64,000 bases of DNA, taken from contig PBUB01000009.1 of the NCBI GenBank assembly GCA_002729885.1, positions 1 through 64,000 of the forward strand, in the 5' to 3' direction. The first letter of the stretch is position 1. Every line of letters begins with the position of its first letter. The position numbers and the translations under genes are program-made. Positions 44,809-53,960 of the stretch are shown one piece after another. The DNA is from Spirochaetaceae bacterium (GTDB taxonomy: Bacteria > Spirochaetota > Leptospiria > Leptospirales > Leptonemataceae). The notes below the pieces were generated by a model. The model had not been told where the DNA came from. It was given only the letters and a program-made list of their open reading frames with translations, and made no database searches.

Positions 44809-46178
44809 AAGCTTTATTGAACTGGATTGAGAACCTGGGAAAAAGGGGGCTTCTGATCATTCTTGGCAGTGGGTTTATTCTGGGACTATTGATTGCCTTT
44901 CTGGTTTCGGATGTTTCTTCCCGAATTCAGGAAGCGAAGCAGCCCTACTTTCAGGTTGTGGAACTGGACGATTCCATAAGTGATCCAGAGATCTGGGGTA
45001 AGAACTTTCCTCTACATCTGGAAATGTACAGAAAGACCACTGATATGGAAAGGACTCGCTACGGAGGATCCGAGTCTCTGCCACATGTGCCGGATGAAGC
45101 GGATCCCAGGAGTGTGGTTACTCAATCCAAGATCGACGAAGATCCCAGGCTAAAGCGAATGTGGGCCGGATATGCATTTTCCATCGATTTCCGCGAAGAG
45201 CGAGGCCACGCATACATGCTCACCGACCAGCTGCATACTTTAAGGCAGAAAGTGGGGCAGCCAGGAACCTGTTTAAACTGCCATGCATCCACATACAGCA
45301 TCTACAAGGAACTGGGTGATGGAGATATCATGGCCGGATTTCGTGAAATGAACTCCCGCCCGTATATGGAAGTAGCCGAACTGGCAGATCATCCTGTGGC
45401 CTGCATCGATTGTCACAACGCTTCCGATATGAGCCTTCGTGTAACGCGCCCTGCCTTTATGATAGGTATTCAGAAAGTTAAGAAGCTTCAGGGCATTTCG
45501 AACTACGATGTGAATCAGGATGCCACCCGAAGGGAGATGCGAACCTATGTATGTGCTCAGTGCCACGTAGAGTACTATTTCGAAGGAAAAGAAAAGACTC
45601 TGACCTATCCCTGGAACAATGGTCTCAAAGCGGATGAGATTCTATCCTACTATGAAGAGATTAAATTCAAAGACTGGACACACAAGGATACTGGAACGGC
45701 CGCATTAAAAGCCCAGCATCCGGAATTTGAAATGTACAGCCAGGGAATTCACGCTCGCAGCGGGGTAGCCTGTGCCGACTGTCATATGCCCTATGTAAGC
45801 GAAGGGGCGTACAAAGTATCGGATCATCATGTTCGCAGTCCGTATCTAAATGTGGATGCAGCCTGTGGAACCTGTCATAGCCTTAAGCCAGAGGAGCATC
45901 GTGCCAGAATCGATACAATCCAGGACAGTCACTGGCAGCTTCGAAACGTTGCCATGGATGCTTTGATGGCTCTCATCGATGATATTGAAAAGGCCCAGAG
46001 TTCCGGAGTTTCGGAAAACAAGCTAAACGTGGCCAGATCCTATCAGAGAAAGTCTCAGTTCCTGCTGGGCTTTGTGGAAGCAGAGAACAGTACCGGCTTT
46101 CATGCACCTCAGGAAGCGGCCAGAATCCTGGGAAATGCCATCGATATGGCGCGAAAAGGGCAGGCAGCTTTGAAGTAG
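44805..46178 (+). CDS. nrfA: Cytochrome c nitrite reductase, NrfA catalytic subunit (CxxCH active-site haem)
   Basis: A 457-residue periplasmic pentahaem enzyme reducing nitrite to ammonium by six electrons. An N-terminal membrane/signal helix (about 11-31) precedes five haem motifs in order: CLNCH, CIDCH, CAQCH, CADCH and CGTCH. CAQCHVEYYF and the HPEFE / GVACADCHMPY segment are the standard active-site features. The first motif, which carries the catalytic haem, is CxxCK in E. coli and Wolinella but is CxxCH here, as in a known subset of the family such as Campylobacter. The ATG start overlaps the nrfH stop. It has no nearby nrfI or nrfE maturation gene. Confidence 0.95.
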   Translation: MKALLNWIENLGKRGLLIILGSGFILGLLIAFLVSDVSSRIQEAKQPYFQVVELDDSISDPEIWGKNFPLHLEMYRKTTDMERTRYGGSESLPHVPDEADPRSVVTQSKIDEDPRLKRMWAGYAFSIDFREERGHAYMLTDQLHTLRQKVGQPGTCLNCHASTYSIYKELGDGDIMAGFREMNSRPYMEVAELADHPVACIDCHNASDMSLRVTRPAFMIGIQKVKKLQGISNYDVNQDATRREMRTYVCAQCHVEYYFEGKEKTLTYPWNNGLKADEILSYYEEIKFKDWTHKDTGTAALKAQHPEFEMYSQGIHARSGVACADCHMPYVSEGAYKVSDHHVRSPYLNVDAACGTCHSLKPEEHRARIDTIQDSHWQLRNVAMDALMALIDDIEKAQSSGVSENKLNVARSYQRKSQFLLGFVEAENSTGFHAPQEAARILGNAIDMARKGQAALK

Positions 46179-46251
46179 AAAGCTTCCTGCACCCGGGTCT
46201 GGCAGATTTTTATTCCAGATTCAGTTAAAGCAGAACTGGTTTACGCGAATT

Positions 46252-46272
46252 ACAGTCTGAGGCTGTTTTTTT
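46252..46272 (+). terminator. Weak hairpin with T-run downstream of nrfA
   Basis: ACAG and CTGT pair across a 7-base loop and run into TTTTTTT (46266-46272), about 70 bases after the nrfA stop. The stem is only 4 bp, so termination would be partial at best. Confidence 0.3.
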
Positions 46273-46335
46273 CGCAGCCAGCTCTGCTTTCGTTGAAAGT
46301 CCTTGAACGGAGCAGGGCTGTATCCAAATACAGGT

Positions 46336-47553
46336 ATGCTGGAAAAATCGTATACCCTTCCCTGTGGACAGACCATTGCCAATCGCCTGGTTAAGGCATC
46401 CATGACCGAGCGCGTGGCCGGCGCAAATCACAATCCCAATCGCTATCATTTTAAGCTCTACGAAACCTGGGCCCGGGGTGGGGCCGGACTGCTTCTTTCA
46501 GGAAATATCATGGTGGACCGCAAATCCATGGAGTCCGCCGGAAACGTGGTTCTGGAAGATGATCGAGCCATGGATCAATTCCAGGAGTGGACTCGCATCG
46601 CACGTTCCGGTGGCTCCCATTTCTGGGCACAAATCAATCATTCCGGACGCCAGACTTCCAGGCTTGTGAATATGAGACCTGTGTCTGCTTCCAGTGTGCA
46701 GCTACATGAAAAGGGCCTGTACGGAAAACCCAGGCCCCTTACGGAGAAAGGCATCCAGGAGATGATCCAGAAATATAGAACCACGGCCAGGCTCTGTATC
46801 CAGGCAGGCTTCCAGGGTGTGCAGATTCATGCAGCCCATGGATATCTTTTGAGTCAGTTCCTGTCTCCCATTACAAATCAAAGGCAGGATGACTGGGGTG
46901 GATCCCTGGAAAATCGAGCCAGACTGCTTCTGGAAATTGTAAGGGCTGTGCGAAGCGAAATTGGGCGCGCCAATGCCCTGTCCGTAAAGTTGAACTCTGC
47001 GGATTTCCAGAAAGGCGGATTCGATCAGGATGAATCGGAACAGGTGGCCATCATGCTCGAAAAAGAAGGCATCGATCTGCTTGAGATTTCTGGAGGAAAT
47101 TATGAGAGCCCATCTTTTCTATTGAACGACCAGCAGGGAGTGCGGGAAAGTACAAAGAAACGAGAAGCCTACTTTCTGGATTTTGCTCGTCGTCTTCGCA
47201 CCAGTATCAAAACGCCACTTATGATCACTGGAGGATTTCGCAGTCGTTCTTTCTGCGAAGAAGCCCTGGAAAGTGGCGACACGGACTTTATTGGAATTGC
47301 CCGTCCATTTTTGATTTCAGAAACATTTGCATCGGACTTTCTGTCCGGAAAATTAGATCAGGTGCAGTTACCACATCTGAAGCCTTCGCCGGCCTTTGGG
47401 TTGATGAGCGAAGGTGGATGGTATGCCTACCAGATTTCCAGGCGTCTTTCGAGAGGAAAACCGCCCAAATTGAATCTGGGGGCCTTTCATGCAGTGAGTC
47501 ACATCCTGTGGCATGAAACAAAGAAATCCATGGCCCATCGATTTCTGGGGTGA
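46336..47553 (+). CDS. NADH:flavin oxidoreductase / old yellow enzyme family
   Basis: About 405 residues from ATG 46336, which matches the family's usual N-terminus (LEKSYTLPCGQTIANRLVKASM). An FMN-binding TIM barrel with FWAQINHSGRQTSRL, GVQIHAAHGYLLSQFLSP, NQRQDDWGGSLENRARLLLEIV and DFIGIARPFL. The HxxH/N pair of ene-reductases is represented by the His in HAAHGYL. These enzymes reduce alpha,beta-unsaturated carbonyls or other small electrophiles with NAD(P)H; the physiological substrate is unknown. It follows nrfA by 157 bases, and a link to nitrogen metabolism is not implied. Confidence 0.9.
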   Translation: MLEKSYTLPCGQTIANRLVKASMTERVAGANHNPNRYHFKLYETWARGGAGLLLSGNIMVDRKSMESAGNVVLEDDRAMDQFQEWTRIARSGGSHFWAQINHSGRQTSRLVNMRPVSASSVQLHEKGLYGKPRPLTEKGIQEMIQKYRTTARLCIQAGFQGVQIHAAHGYLLSQFLSPITNQRQDDWGGSLENRARLLLEIVRAVRSEIGRANALSVKLNSADFQKGGFDQDESEQVAIMLEKEGIDLLEISGGNYESPSFLLNDQQGVRESTKKREAYFLDFARRLRTSIKTPLMITGGFRSRSFCEEALESGDTDFIGIARPFLISETFASDFLSGKLDQVQLPHLKPSPAFGLMSEGGWYAYQISRRLSRGKPPKLNLGAFHAVSHILWHETKKSMAHRFLG

Positions 47554-47721
47554 TCGAATTTCGCGGAGCCATCTAACTGGTCCACGCCAAGGCTCGAAAG
47601 TATGTCTTCATCCCGGCTCGATTATAATTGAGTCAAAAGCAAGTTTTCAGCCGGCGAAGACGTGGACAATTTTTGCTCGGCTCATGGGAAATGTGATCCC
47701 GGGCCATTGGACACTTTTCGA

Positions 47722-48150
47722 CTATTCTCCATTCAGGGTGAGGGTTACGGTTCTGGGTCCGCCATGGTTTCTGTGTTCGCACAGATAGATTCCCTGCCAG
47801 GTTCCCAGTACGAGTTTTCCGTTTCGTAGAGGAATGGTAAGATCCGATCCAATCAGCACTGTTTTTATATGAGCTGGCATATCATCCGGCCCTTCCAGGG
47901 TATGTTCGTAATGTGGGGCATTTTCCGGAGCCAGAACAGAGAAGTGTCTTTCCAGATCGCCGCGAACATCTGGATCTGCATTTTCATTTATGGTTAGAGA
48001 GGCGCTGGTATGGTGAATGAATAGATGGCACAGGCCAATGTTCAAAGGGCCGTCCCCCTGTAGCTGGTTCACTGCTCTCTGGATCTCTGAAGTAATAATG
48101 TGAAACCCACGGCTCCGGGCTTTCAATTGAATATCTGTTTGCAGCCACAT
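47722..48150 (-). CDS. YjbQ family protein (UPF0047)
   Basis: A 142-residue protein of the YjbQ/secondary thiamine-phosphate synthase family. GLCHLFIHHTSASLTINENADPDVRGDLE and the terminal LGTWQGIYLCEHRNHGGPRTV hold the conserved His, Asp and Cys residues; a metal site is known in family structures. Weak thiamine-phosphate synthase activity has been reported for members, but the main role is unsettled. It is convergent with the old-yellow-enzyme gene. Confidence 0.9.
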   Translation of the reverse strand: MWLQTDIQLKARSRGFHIITSEIQRAVNQLQGDGPLNIGLCHLFIHHTSASLTINENADPDVRGDLERHFSVLAPENAPHYEHTLEGPDDMPAHIKTVLIGSDLTIPLRNGKLVLGTWQGIYLCEHRNHGGPRTVTLTLNGE

Positions 48151-48458
48151 AGTACTAATAAGTAAATCCTGAGCTTCCCTGTAAAGCTCAGGTTCGCATC
48201 CATCTTGAACTGTAAGCGGCTCGAATCTGGCCAGAAGCCACCCGGGACGGCCGGAGCAAAGGCCATAGAAGGATCAAGAATCCAGGAAAAATTCAGGGAA
48301 GATTCAGGAAAGACTAAGGGAAAGATTAAAGTAGAGATTAAAGTAATAGTTTGAGCTGATGTTTCGGTAGAAATTTCAGGAGATCTGGCAGCCAGGATCC
48401 AGCATTGAAAGCCAGCCTTTTCCCGCGAAAAAATTCGCAGAATCCTCAGTCAAAAAAC
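48151..48458. repeat. Intergenic region with degenerate purine-rich tandem repeat
   Basis: Within this stretch, positions 48291-48348 hold five consecutive units of 11-12 bases of the form ATTCAGGAAAG to ATTAAAGTAGAG, nearly all purine. Similarity decays toward the right. No gene is visible. The rest holds nothing recognisable apart from the ArsR operator/promoter beginning at 48459. Confidence 0.5.
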
Positions 48459-48478
48459 ACTTAGGGGTTGACCTAAGT
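48459..48478 (+). promoter_or_regulatory. ArsR-type operator overlapping the -35 box
   Basis: A perfect inverted repeat ACTTAGG (48459-48465) and CCTAAGT (48472-48478), with 6-base spacer, encloses part of a TTGACC -35 box (48468-48473). A candidate -10, TGAAAT (48491-48496), lies at the ideal 17-base spacing. The downstream gene is an ArsR-type repressor, so autoregulation by occlusion of -35 is inferred. Confidence 0.65.
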
Positions 48479-48501
48479 ATTGCGCTGTGCTGAAATTGGC
48501 T

Positions 48502-48828
48502 ATGGCCGCGGCACCGAATGTGGATCTGCTTTTCAAGGCTCTGGGAGATAAAACCCGGCGCCTGGTGGTAGAAAACCTTTCCCGGGGACCAGCTACGGTG
48601 TCGGAGCTGGCCATGCCATTTGATCTGGCTTTGCCATCCTTCATGCAGCATATGAAAATGCTGGAGGAAGCTGGCCTGGTGAAATCAACAAAGGAAGGTC
48701 GGGTTCGCATCTATCGGCTGAATCGTGCTGGATTCAAACCTGTACAGTCCTGGCTTTCTTCCCAGGAAAGGATGTGGGAGAAGAGACTGAATCAACTGGA
48801 TAGTTATTTGTTGGAGGAAATGGAATGA
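48502..48828 (+). CDS. ArsR-family winged-helix regulator
   Basis: About 108 residues. The winged helix shows [69 protein letters not shown] order: [18 protein letters not shown] is the recognition helix region. No metal-binding ELCVC motif is present, so it belongs to the non-metal branch usually paired with SRPBCC genes. An in-frame GTG at 48487 is an alternative start; the promoter geometry suggests transcription begins at about 48503, so the ATG may be translated from an almost leaderless message. It is coupled to the SRPBCC gene by ATGA. Confidence 0.88.
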   Translation: MAAAPNVDLLFKALGDKTRRLVVENLSRGPATVSELAMPFDLALPSFMQHMKMLEEAGLVKSTKEGRVRIYRLNRAGFKPVQSWLSSQERMWEKRLNQLDSYLLEEME

Positions 48829-49292
48829 AAGCGGAAGAATTTGATAGCGAAAGGGATCTGGTACTGGAAAGAGAAATCGATGTTCCAGTGGGAAAAGTCT
48901 GGGCAGCCTGGACCGAACCGAAGCATTTATTGAAATGGTTCGTTCCCAGTCCCTGGTCTCTTGCGGATTGCGAAGTTGATCTAAGACCCGGTGGCATCTT
49001 TCGCACCGTGATGCGCTCTCCGGAAGGGGAGGAGTTCCCCAGCAACGGCTGCTATCTGGAAGTAATCCCGAATCAGAGTCTGGTATTTACAGATGCACTG
49101 GAACCAGGATTCAGGCCAGGTCTGGAGCCCTTTATGACGGCTCGATTGACCTTGAAAGCTACAAAGAATGGAACTCTCTACCGCGCGGTGGCCATGCATT
49201 CTGGCCCTGAAAATGCGAAAAAGCATGCAGATATGGGCTTTGCGGATGGGTGGGGCAAGGCCCTGGATCAGCTCATAGAATTGATGAGCTAG
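48825..49292 (+). CDS. SRPBCC / AHSA1-like domain protein
   Basis: A 155-residue protein with the START-like fold: [62 protein letters not shown] and the C-terminal helix [17 protein letters not shown]. This family forms a hydrophobic pocket for small ligands; the physiological ligand is unknown. The pair ArsR-AHSA1 is a common bacterial operon in which the regulator controls the pocket protein. The stop overlaps that of the convergent cyclase gene (shared CTAG). Confidence 0.9.
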   Translation: MKAEEFDSERDLVLEREIDVPVGKVWAAWTEPKHLLKWFVPSPWSLADCEVDLRPGGIFRTVMRSPEGEEFPSNGCYLEVIPNQSLVFTDALEPGFRPGLEPFMTARLTLKATKNGTLYRAVAMHSGPENAKKHADMGFADGWGKALDQLIELMS

Positions 49293-50665
49293 GCCGGAGC
49301 ATTCTCCAGGGACAGAAAGTAAATTGGATGGCTTCCGCTCAGTCCTTTGAGAGAAGCCTGTCTACGCAGGAGCTTTCGCATACCTCGGCTCACCAGTAGC
49401 TTTTTGATACCGGGAAAGCCGAGTATCTCCTCTGAAAATGCAATCTGATGGCTTCGGGCCAGGCTCTGAATCCTGGCTGCCTTGTTCACAGTGCTTCCAA
49501 AGTAGTCCAATCGATCGTTCAAATTAACCAGGATAGCCGGACCGGAATGAATTCCAATCTTCAAGTTAACGCGATGGTCGTCATCTTTCTGGCTATTGTA
49601 ATTTTCGAATTCATCCATGGCTTCAAAAATCGAACGAAAGGCAGTTTCGCTTTCTATGAAGGAGGCCATGACCGCATCCCCAATGGTTTTGATAATCGTA
49701 CCTCCGCGATTTTGAATGGCTTCGATCAATATTTGAAAGTGATCCCTTACAATATTGTAGGCCTGCACATCTCCCAGACGCTCATACATTCGGGTGCTTC
49801 CGGTGATGTCCGTAAAAAGGATGGTCACGGACGATATCGTCATTTTCTCGCGATCGGAAAGTGCATCGTCGCCAAATATTTCTCTAAATTCTGGATAATG
49901 GATAATCTCCAGTCCGTTAAGATGAAGCTCCAGGTCCTGGAAGGGTATTGGATGGGCCAGCTTGTCCTCATGGATGATCAATCCACTGATAGGAACGGTT
50001 TCATTCACTGCCTTTAGATGCACCTGTCCGGCAGAAATATGAATCTCCGGAGGGTTAAAAGTGGAATCGGCAAGCTGATGAATCTCCAGTTCGCTTTCGC
50101 CCTCTTTATCTTCTACATGCATCTTACCCATGGACATAGTGATGGGACAATAGTAACGGTAAACCCCCGGGCTCACCTGGAACTCTGCGTCTTCCACTTC
50201 TCCGCGGGCCATGGATAGCTGGGCCACCGGTTTCAGGGACCTGGGCGGAAGACAGTAAGGAGGGATTTCCAGCTCCTCAATGGATGGATGCAGAGAAAAG
50301 GTTACTTCCACTCGCTCCTTGAAGTCCACGCTGTATTCTGTATCGCACATTTTGCAATAGGATTCGCCGGACGATGCGGCCAGGGAATCATATTCAGCAG
50401 TAATCATATTACAATGAGGGCAATGCTGCTGCCAGTGTAGCTGGAATACGGATTTCTGAGTTCCCCAGAGAAGTATGCGAATCAATCGATCCACCGGGAT
50501 AGCTGTGGATTGCGAAACTCTGTAGGCATTCATACGATGCCTTTCCTGAGCCTGCGAATTCAAGAGCCATCCATGAAGATCCTGAATCTCACTTTCGTAG
50601 TCTGAGTGGTTAGCAGCCAGCAGTTCTATAGCAGGCTTTAATTTTTCCCTGGATATATCTTCCAT
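49289..50665 (-). CDS. Class III nucleotidyl cyclase with DUF5939-like N-terminal domain and zinc ribbon
   Basis: About 458 residues, soluble. An N-terminal DUF5939-like region (to about 260) holds two CxxC pairs (CPHC and CKMC) that look like a zinc ribbon. The class III cyclase domain (about 275-430) has [18 protein letters not shown] (first metal Asp), [14 protein letters not shown] (second metal Asp; the Lys precedes it) and [12 protein letters not shown], with [20 protein letters not shown] near the end. cAMP is the likely product. The start is at 50665 or 50668; the second ATG gives better spacing from GGGAG. It converges on the SRPBCC gene. Confidence 0.88.
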   Translation of the reverse strand: MEDISREKLKPAIELLAANHSDYESEIQDLHGWLLNSQAQERHRMNAYRVSQSTAIPVDRLIRILLWGTQKSVFQLHWQQHCPHCNMITAEYDSLAASSGESYCKMCDTEYSVDFKERVEVTFSLHPSIEELEIPPYCLPPRSLKPVAQLSMARGEVEDAEFQVSPGVYRYYCPITMSMGKMHVEDKEGESELEIHQLADSTFNPPEIHISAGQVHLKAVNETVPISGLIIHEDKLAHPIPFQDLELHLNGLEIIHYPEFREIFGDDALSDREKMTISSVTILFTDITGSTRMYERLGDVQAYNIVRDHFQILIEAIQNRGGTIIKTIGDAVMASFIESETAFRSIFEAMDEFENYNSQKDDDHRVNLKIGIHSGPAILVNLNDRLDYFGSTVNKAARIQSLARSHQIAFSEEILGFPGIKKLLVSRGMRKLLRRQASLKGLSGSHPIYFLSLENAPA

Positions 50666-50809
50666 CATGGTGCTCCCTGTATTCGAGTCACGAAGCTAAT
50701 CAGTTACGATGCTGCACCGGGTCAAGGAGCTAACGAACATACCGCTTCCCCGGTACAGACCCGGGCATATTTTCTTGCCTTTTTTCCTGAGGGCCGCCAA
50801 TGATGAGGG

Positions 50810-53272
50810 ATGCAAAGGCCTCTGCTGCTTGTTTCTACCACAATAATCATTCTCAGCCTATTTCATTGTTCCCGTGAAACTCGTACAGGCCATCTGCAGG
50901 AGCTTGAGCAATGGCAATATTCCCGGGGATTGCATTTACCGGACACAAGCGCGATTCAAGGACTGGCCACAAAAAAAGATACATCCAGGCCCGATTGGAA
51001 ACCCATTGAATTGCCCACCATCCTTTCAGCCAATGAAGCTGCCAGGGATTATTCAGGATGGATTACCCTGAAGCATGACCTTCCGGCCGATTTAAACGAA
51101 AAACTGAATCAGCGCGAAATTCTGGCAGTGAATGCCGGTCGATTGCTGGATGTTTCTGTTATCTGTTTGAACAGCCATTGCTTCGGGCAACTGGGTCAGG
51201 AAGAGCCCTATCAGGCCGGGGCCATGCGTCCTATGTTACGTGGTATTCCACTCAAGGGTTTGAGCGAGAAGAATACCCTCTACATCGCACTGTACTCGAA
51301 CGGAAAGTATCCCTTGCAGTTTATGGATCCGGTGGAGGTGGGGCCGGTGAACGAGGTTTTCGCAACTCACAGACAGAGAGAGATCCTGGCCTTTATTTTT
51401 CTTACCATATACGTGGCCTGGGGGCTGTACCATCTAATGCTTTTCAGTCGGCGTCCTGGCGATCGCTACAACCTGTATTTTGGACTGGGTGCCGTACTTC
51501 TTTCGATGTATTGGTTTACCGCCAATACCTTCAGCCGAGAAGCGTTGTTTGCTGAACATGTGGAGATTCATCGCAGGGTAGAGCATATACTGTTATTCTT
51601 AATTCCGCCTTTCTTCGTAGCATTTCTTTCTGAGTTTACGCAAAAGAAAATCACTCTTCTGGTCAAGATCTACGGAGTTTACTGCTTCATCACATCGGCG
51701 CTCATCGCATTCGTACCACTGGGCATCATGCGAATACTCAGAGATGTCTGGTACGGTATGCTGGGAGTAGCGTTTCTCTATATGATCTATTTTATTGGGC
51801 GAGAAGTGCTTCGTAGAAATCGAGAGGCCTACTTTCTGGCTGCCGGAGTGTTAATCGTAGTCTTTTCCCTCAGTCATGATATATTACAGTCCAAGGATAT
51901 CTTTCACACTCCCAAGATAGCCAGCTTCACATTTGTGGCCCTGGTCAGTGGCCTGGCTGCCTTGATGGCCAGCCGATTCATGCGAGTAACCAATGAAGTA
52001 GAGGAATTGAACCGGGACCTGGATCAGAAGGTTCGGGACCGGACCAGCGAACTCCAAAAGAGTATGGAAAGCGTTCGCGCTCTAAAGGAACAGCAAGACG
52101 GGGACTACTATCTTACCTCTTTGATTCTGGGGCCCATTGGAGGCGACCTGGCTCGTTCCAGGTATGATGTCAGTATACTGGTGGAGCAAAAGAAAAAATT
52201 TGAATTCAAGGATAGGGCTTCCGAGATCGGAGGCGATATCTGTATTGCGGATCAGCTGGAGCTGGGAGGCAAATTGTATCGGGTGCTTCTGAACGGAGAT
52301 GCCATGGGAAAATCGGTGCAGGGCGCCGGTGGAGCCATGGTTCTGGGAACCGTGTTTCGCAGTGCCCTCGCTCGAACCCAGTTATTCGAAAACACGGAAA
52401 ATGCTACTCCTGAACACTGGATGCGGCAGGTGTATGTGGAGCTGGAAACTGTGTTTCGCCCATTCGACGGAAGTATGATGGCTTCCTTTATCCTGGCACT
52501 GGTTGAAGAAAACACCGGTTTCACCTATGTCCTGAATGTGGAGCATCCCTGGGCAGTGCTGCTTCGAGATGGGGAAGCTCGATTCATCGAAACTGAGTGC
52601 AACTTGCGAAAGATCGGAGTGACCACTGATTCCACCGATCTGGACTTTCGGTTGGATACCTTTCGTCTACATCCCGATGATCGGCTCATTCTTGGTTCGG
52701 ATGGAAGGGACGATGTCTGGCTCAATGATCAGGACCGGGTAATGAATGACGATCATACCAGGTTTCTGTATCATTGTGAAACTTCCGATGGCGACCTGGA
52801 AGCTCTGAGACAGGAAATCAAAAAGACAGGAGAAATCAGCGACGATCTGTCGCTACTGAGTTTTCATTTTCAGGAGGCCATGGCCATTCCTGAGGAGGAT
52901 GATCTTTATCAGCGCCTCAAAGAGCTGGAATCCGCCATGAGTAATTCCGCTTTGCAGGGCGCTCTGGAAAAAGCTGCAAACCTGGTGCGTGGCGGCGCCG
53001 AACAGGAGGAGTCTCTGTATAGAATCGCCGCTACCTACCATCTGGCCTCTCTTCATGACGATCCAGGGTATGCTGCTCTGGCCTTGAAGCATGCAGAACG
53101 ACTTTTCTTTCGAAATCCGTCTCATACTCGCAACCTGATGCTGCTTGTGCACCTCTATGAGAAGACCGGCAAATCAAATCGGGCCCGTAATGTAGTTTCG
53201 CTTCTTCAGGAATTGCGACCCGCGGACCGCAGGGTGCAATCACTGGTTTCGCGCATTCTGGCATCACATTGA
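50810..53272 (+). CDS. 7TM-DISM receptor with SpoIIE-type phosphatase and TPR tail
   Basis: An 820-residue protein. A signal peptide (possibly lipid-modified near Cys 20) is followed by a periplasmic ligand-binding domain (about 45-180), seven membrane helices of the 7TM-DISM type (about 195-400), a coiled-coil linker, a SpoIIE/PP2C phosphatase domain (about 440-690) and a TPR-like tail (about 730-815). Phosphatase motifs: SEIGGDICIADQL, LLNGDAMGKSVQGAGGAM, VEHPWAVLLRDGEARFIE, LILGSDGRDDV and SDDLSLLSF. It should sense an external ligand and dephosphorylate a STAS partner. This architecture is familiar in Leptospira. The nearest SD-like sequence is very close to the ATG. Confidence 0.9.
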   Translation: MQRPLLLVSTTIIILSLFHCSRETRTGHLQELEQWQYSRGLHLPDTSAIQGLATKKDTSRPDWKPIELPTILSANEAARDYSGWITLKHDLPADLNEKLNQREILAVNAGRLLDVSVICLNSHCFGQLGQEEPYQAGAMRPMLRGIPLKGLSEKNTLYIALYSNGKYPLQFMDPVEVGPVNEVFATHRQREILAFIFLTIYVAWGLYHLMLFSRRPGDRYNLYFGLGAVLLSMYWFTANTFSREALFAEHVEIHRRVEHILLFLIPPFFVAFLSEFTQKKITLLVKIYGVYCFITSALIAFVPLGIMRILRDVWYGMLGVAFLYMIYFIGREVLRRNREAYFLAAGVLIVVFSLSHDILQSKDIFHTPKIASFTFVALVSGLAALMASRFMRVTNEVEELNRDLDQKVRDRTSELQKSMESVRALKEQQDGDYYLTSLILGPIGGDLARSRYDVSILVEQKKKFEFKDRASEIGGDICIADQLELGGKLYRVLLNGDAMGKSVQGAGGAMVLGTVFRSALARTQLFENTENATPEHWMRQVYVELETVFRPFDGSMMASFILALVEENTGFTYVLNVEHPWAVLLRDGEARFIETECNLRKIGVTTDSTDLDFRLDTFRLHPDDRLILGSDGRDDVWLNDQDRVMNDDHTRFLYHCETSDGDLEALRQEIKKTGEISDDLSLLSFHFQEAMAIPEEDDLYQRLKELESAMSNSALQGALEKAANLVRGGAEQEESLYRIAATYHLASLHDDPGYAALALKHAERLFFRNPSHTRNLMLLVHLYEKTGKSNRARNVVSLLQELRPADRRVQSLVSRILASH

Positions 53273-53311
53273 GCGAAAGCATTGGGTTTATCGGTTCGCA
53301 TGGACTTTTTC

Positions 53312-53337
53312 TTGCTCTCTATACCCCCTGTTATAAT
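53312..53337 (+). promoter_or_regulatory. Extended -10 promoter for the DUF3365/acyl-CoA dehydrogenase pair
   Basis: TGTTATAAT (53329-53337) is an ideal extended -10 box. A TTGCTC (53312-53317) lies upstream at a short 14-base spacing and may not function as -35. Transcription would start about 53344, 1-2 bases before the ATG at 53346, so the message would be leaderless. Confidence 0.55.
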
Positions 53338-53345
53338 CCTTGGGC

Positions 53346-53960
53346 ATGAATCGTGGTCTATTTCTTATTTTCGTTTCCTTTATCCTCTTTTCGCAGATTT
53401 ATTGTGATCCGGGTTCTGTATCATCCGGGGAAGCGCTTCGAAGCATCGGATATGCGAAAATCTCTGTATTAGAGCCTTCGCCGGAGGTGCAGCAATCTCT
53501 GGATCGCTTTATGGCTTTTAAGGGAGATCTTCAGAAGCGTCTCATCGGGGCCATTCAAGAGAAAGGGGCGCCCTATGCCATCCAGGTGTGCAGTGTTGCT
53601 TCGCCGGAAATGGAACAGAAGCACAGCGAAGATGCCTGGAAGATCTATCGAGTTTCTGACAAACCAAGAAATCCCGATCATCGAGCCAATGAGTTTGAGG
53701 CCGTGGTAATCGAAATGTGGAAGCAGCGGCTCAAGAATCAAGAACCGCTGCAGCCGGTGCACTTTCGCACAGAAAAAGAAGAATATGTAATGAGCCCCAT
53801 TCCAGTTCAGGCCGCTCTATGCCTTCAATGCCATGGAGGTGTCAAAGAAATCAAGCCGCAGACCCGCAATGCTATTGAAGCGGCCTATCCAGACGATGAA
53901 GCCACAGGATATTCGCTGGGTGAATTGAGAGGAGCATTCGTTTCCAGGAGGTCACTATGA
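53346..53960 (+). CDS. DUF3365-family haem-binding protein
   Basis: About 204 residues with a signal peptide. The domain has AIQVCSVASPEME, RVSDKPRNPDHRANEFE, and a single haem motif in ALCLQCHGGVK followed by AYPDDEATGYSLGELRGAF. This is the standard pattern of DUF3365, a periplasmic Cache-like fold in which the CxxCH binds a c-type haem, often as a redox or gas sensor. As a stand-alone secreted haem protein its role is not known. An upstream in-frame TTG is unlikely given the extended -10 just before the ATG. It overlaps the acyl-CoA dehydrogenase start by 4 bases. Confidence 0.88.
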   Translation: MNRGLFLIFVSFILFSQIYCDPGSVSSGEALRSIGYAKISVLEPSPEVQQSLDRFMAFKGDLQKRLIGAIQEKGAPYAIQVCSVASPEMEQKHSEDAWKIYRVSDKPRNPDHRANEFEAVVIEMWKQRLKNQEPLQPVHFRTEKEEYVMSPIPVQAALCLQCHGGVKEIKPQTRNAIEAAYPDDEATGYSLGELRGAFVSRRSL

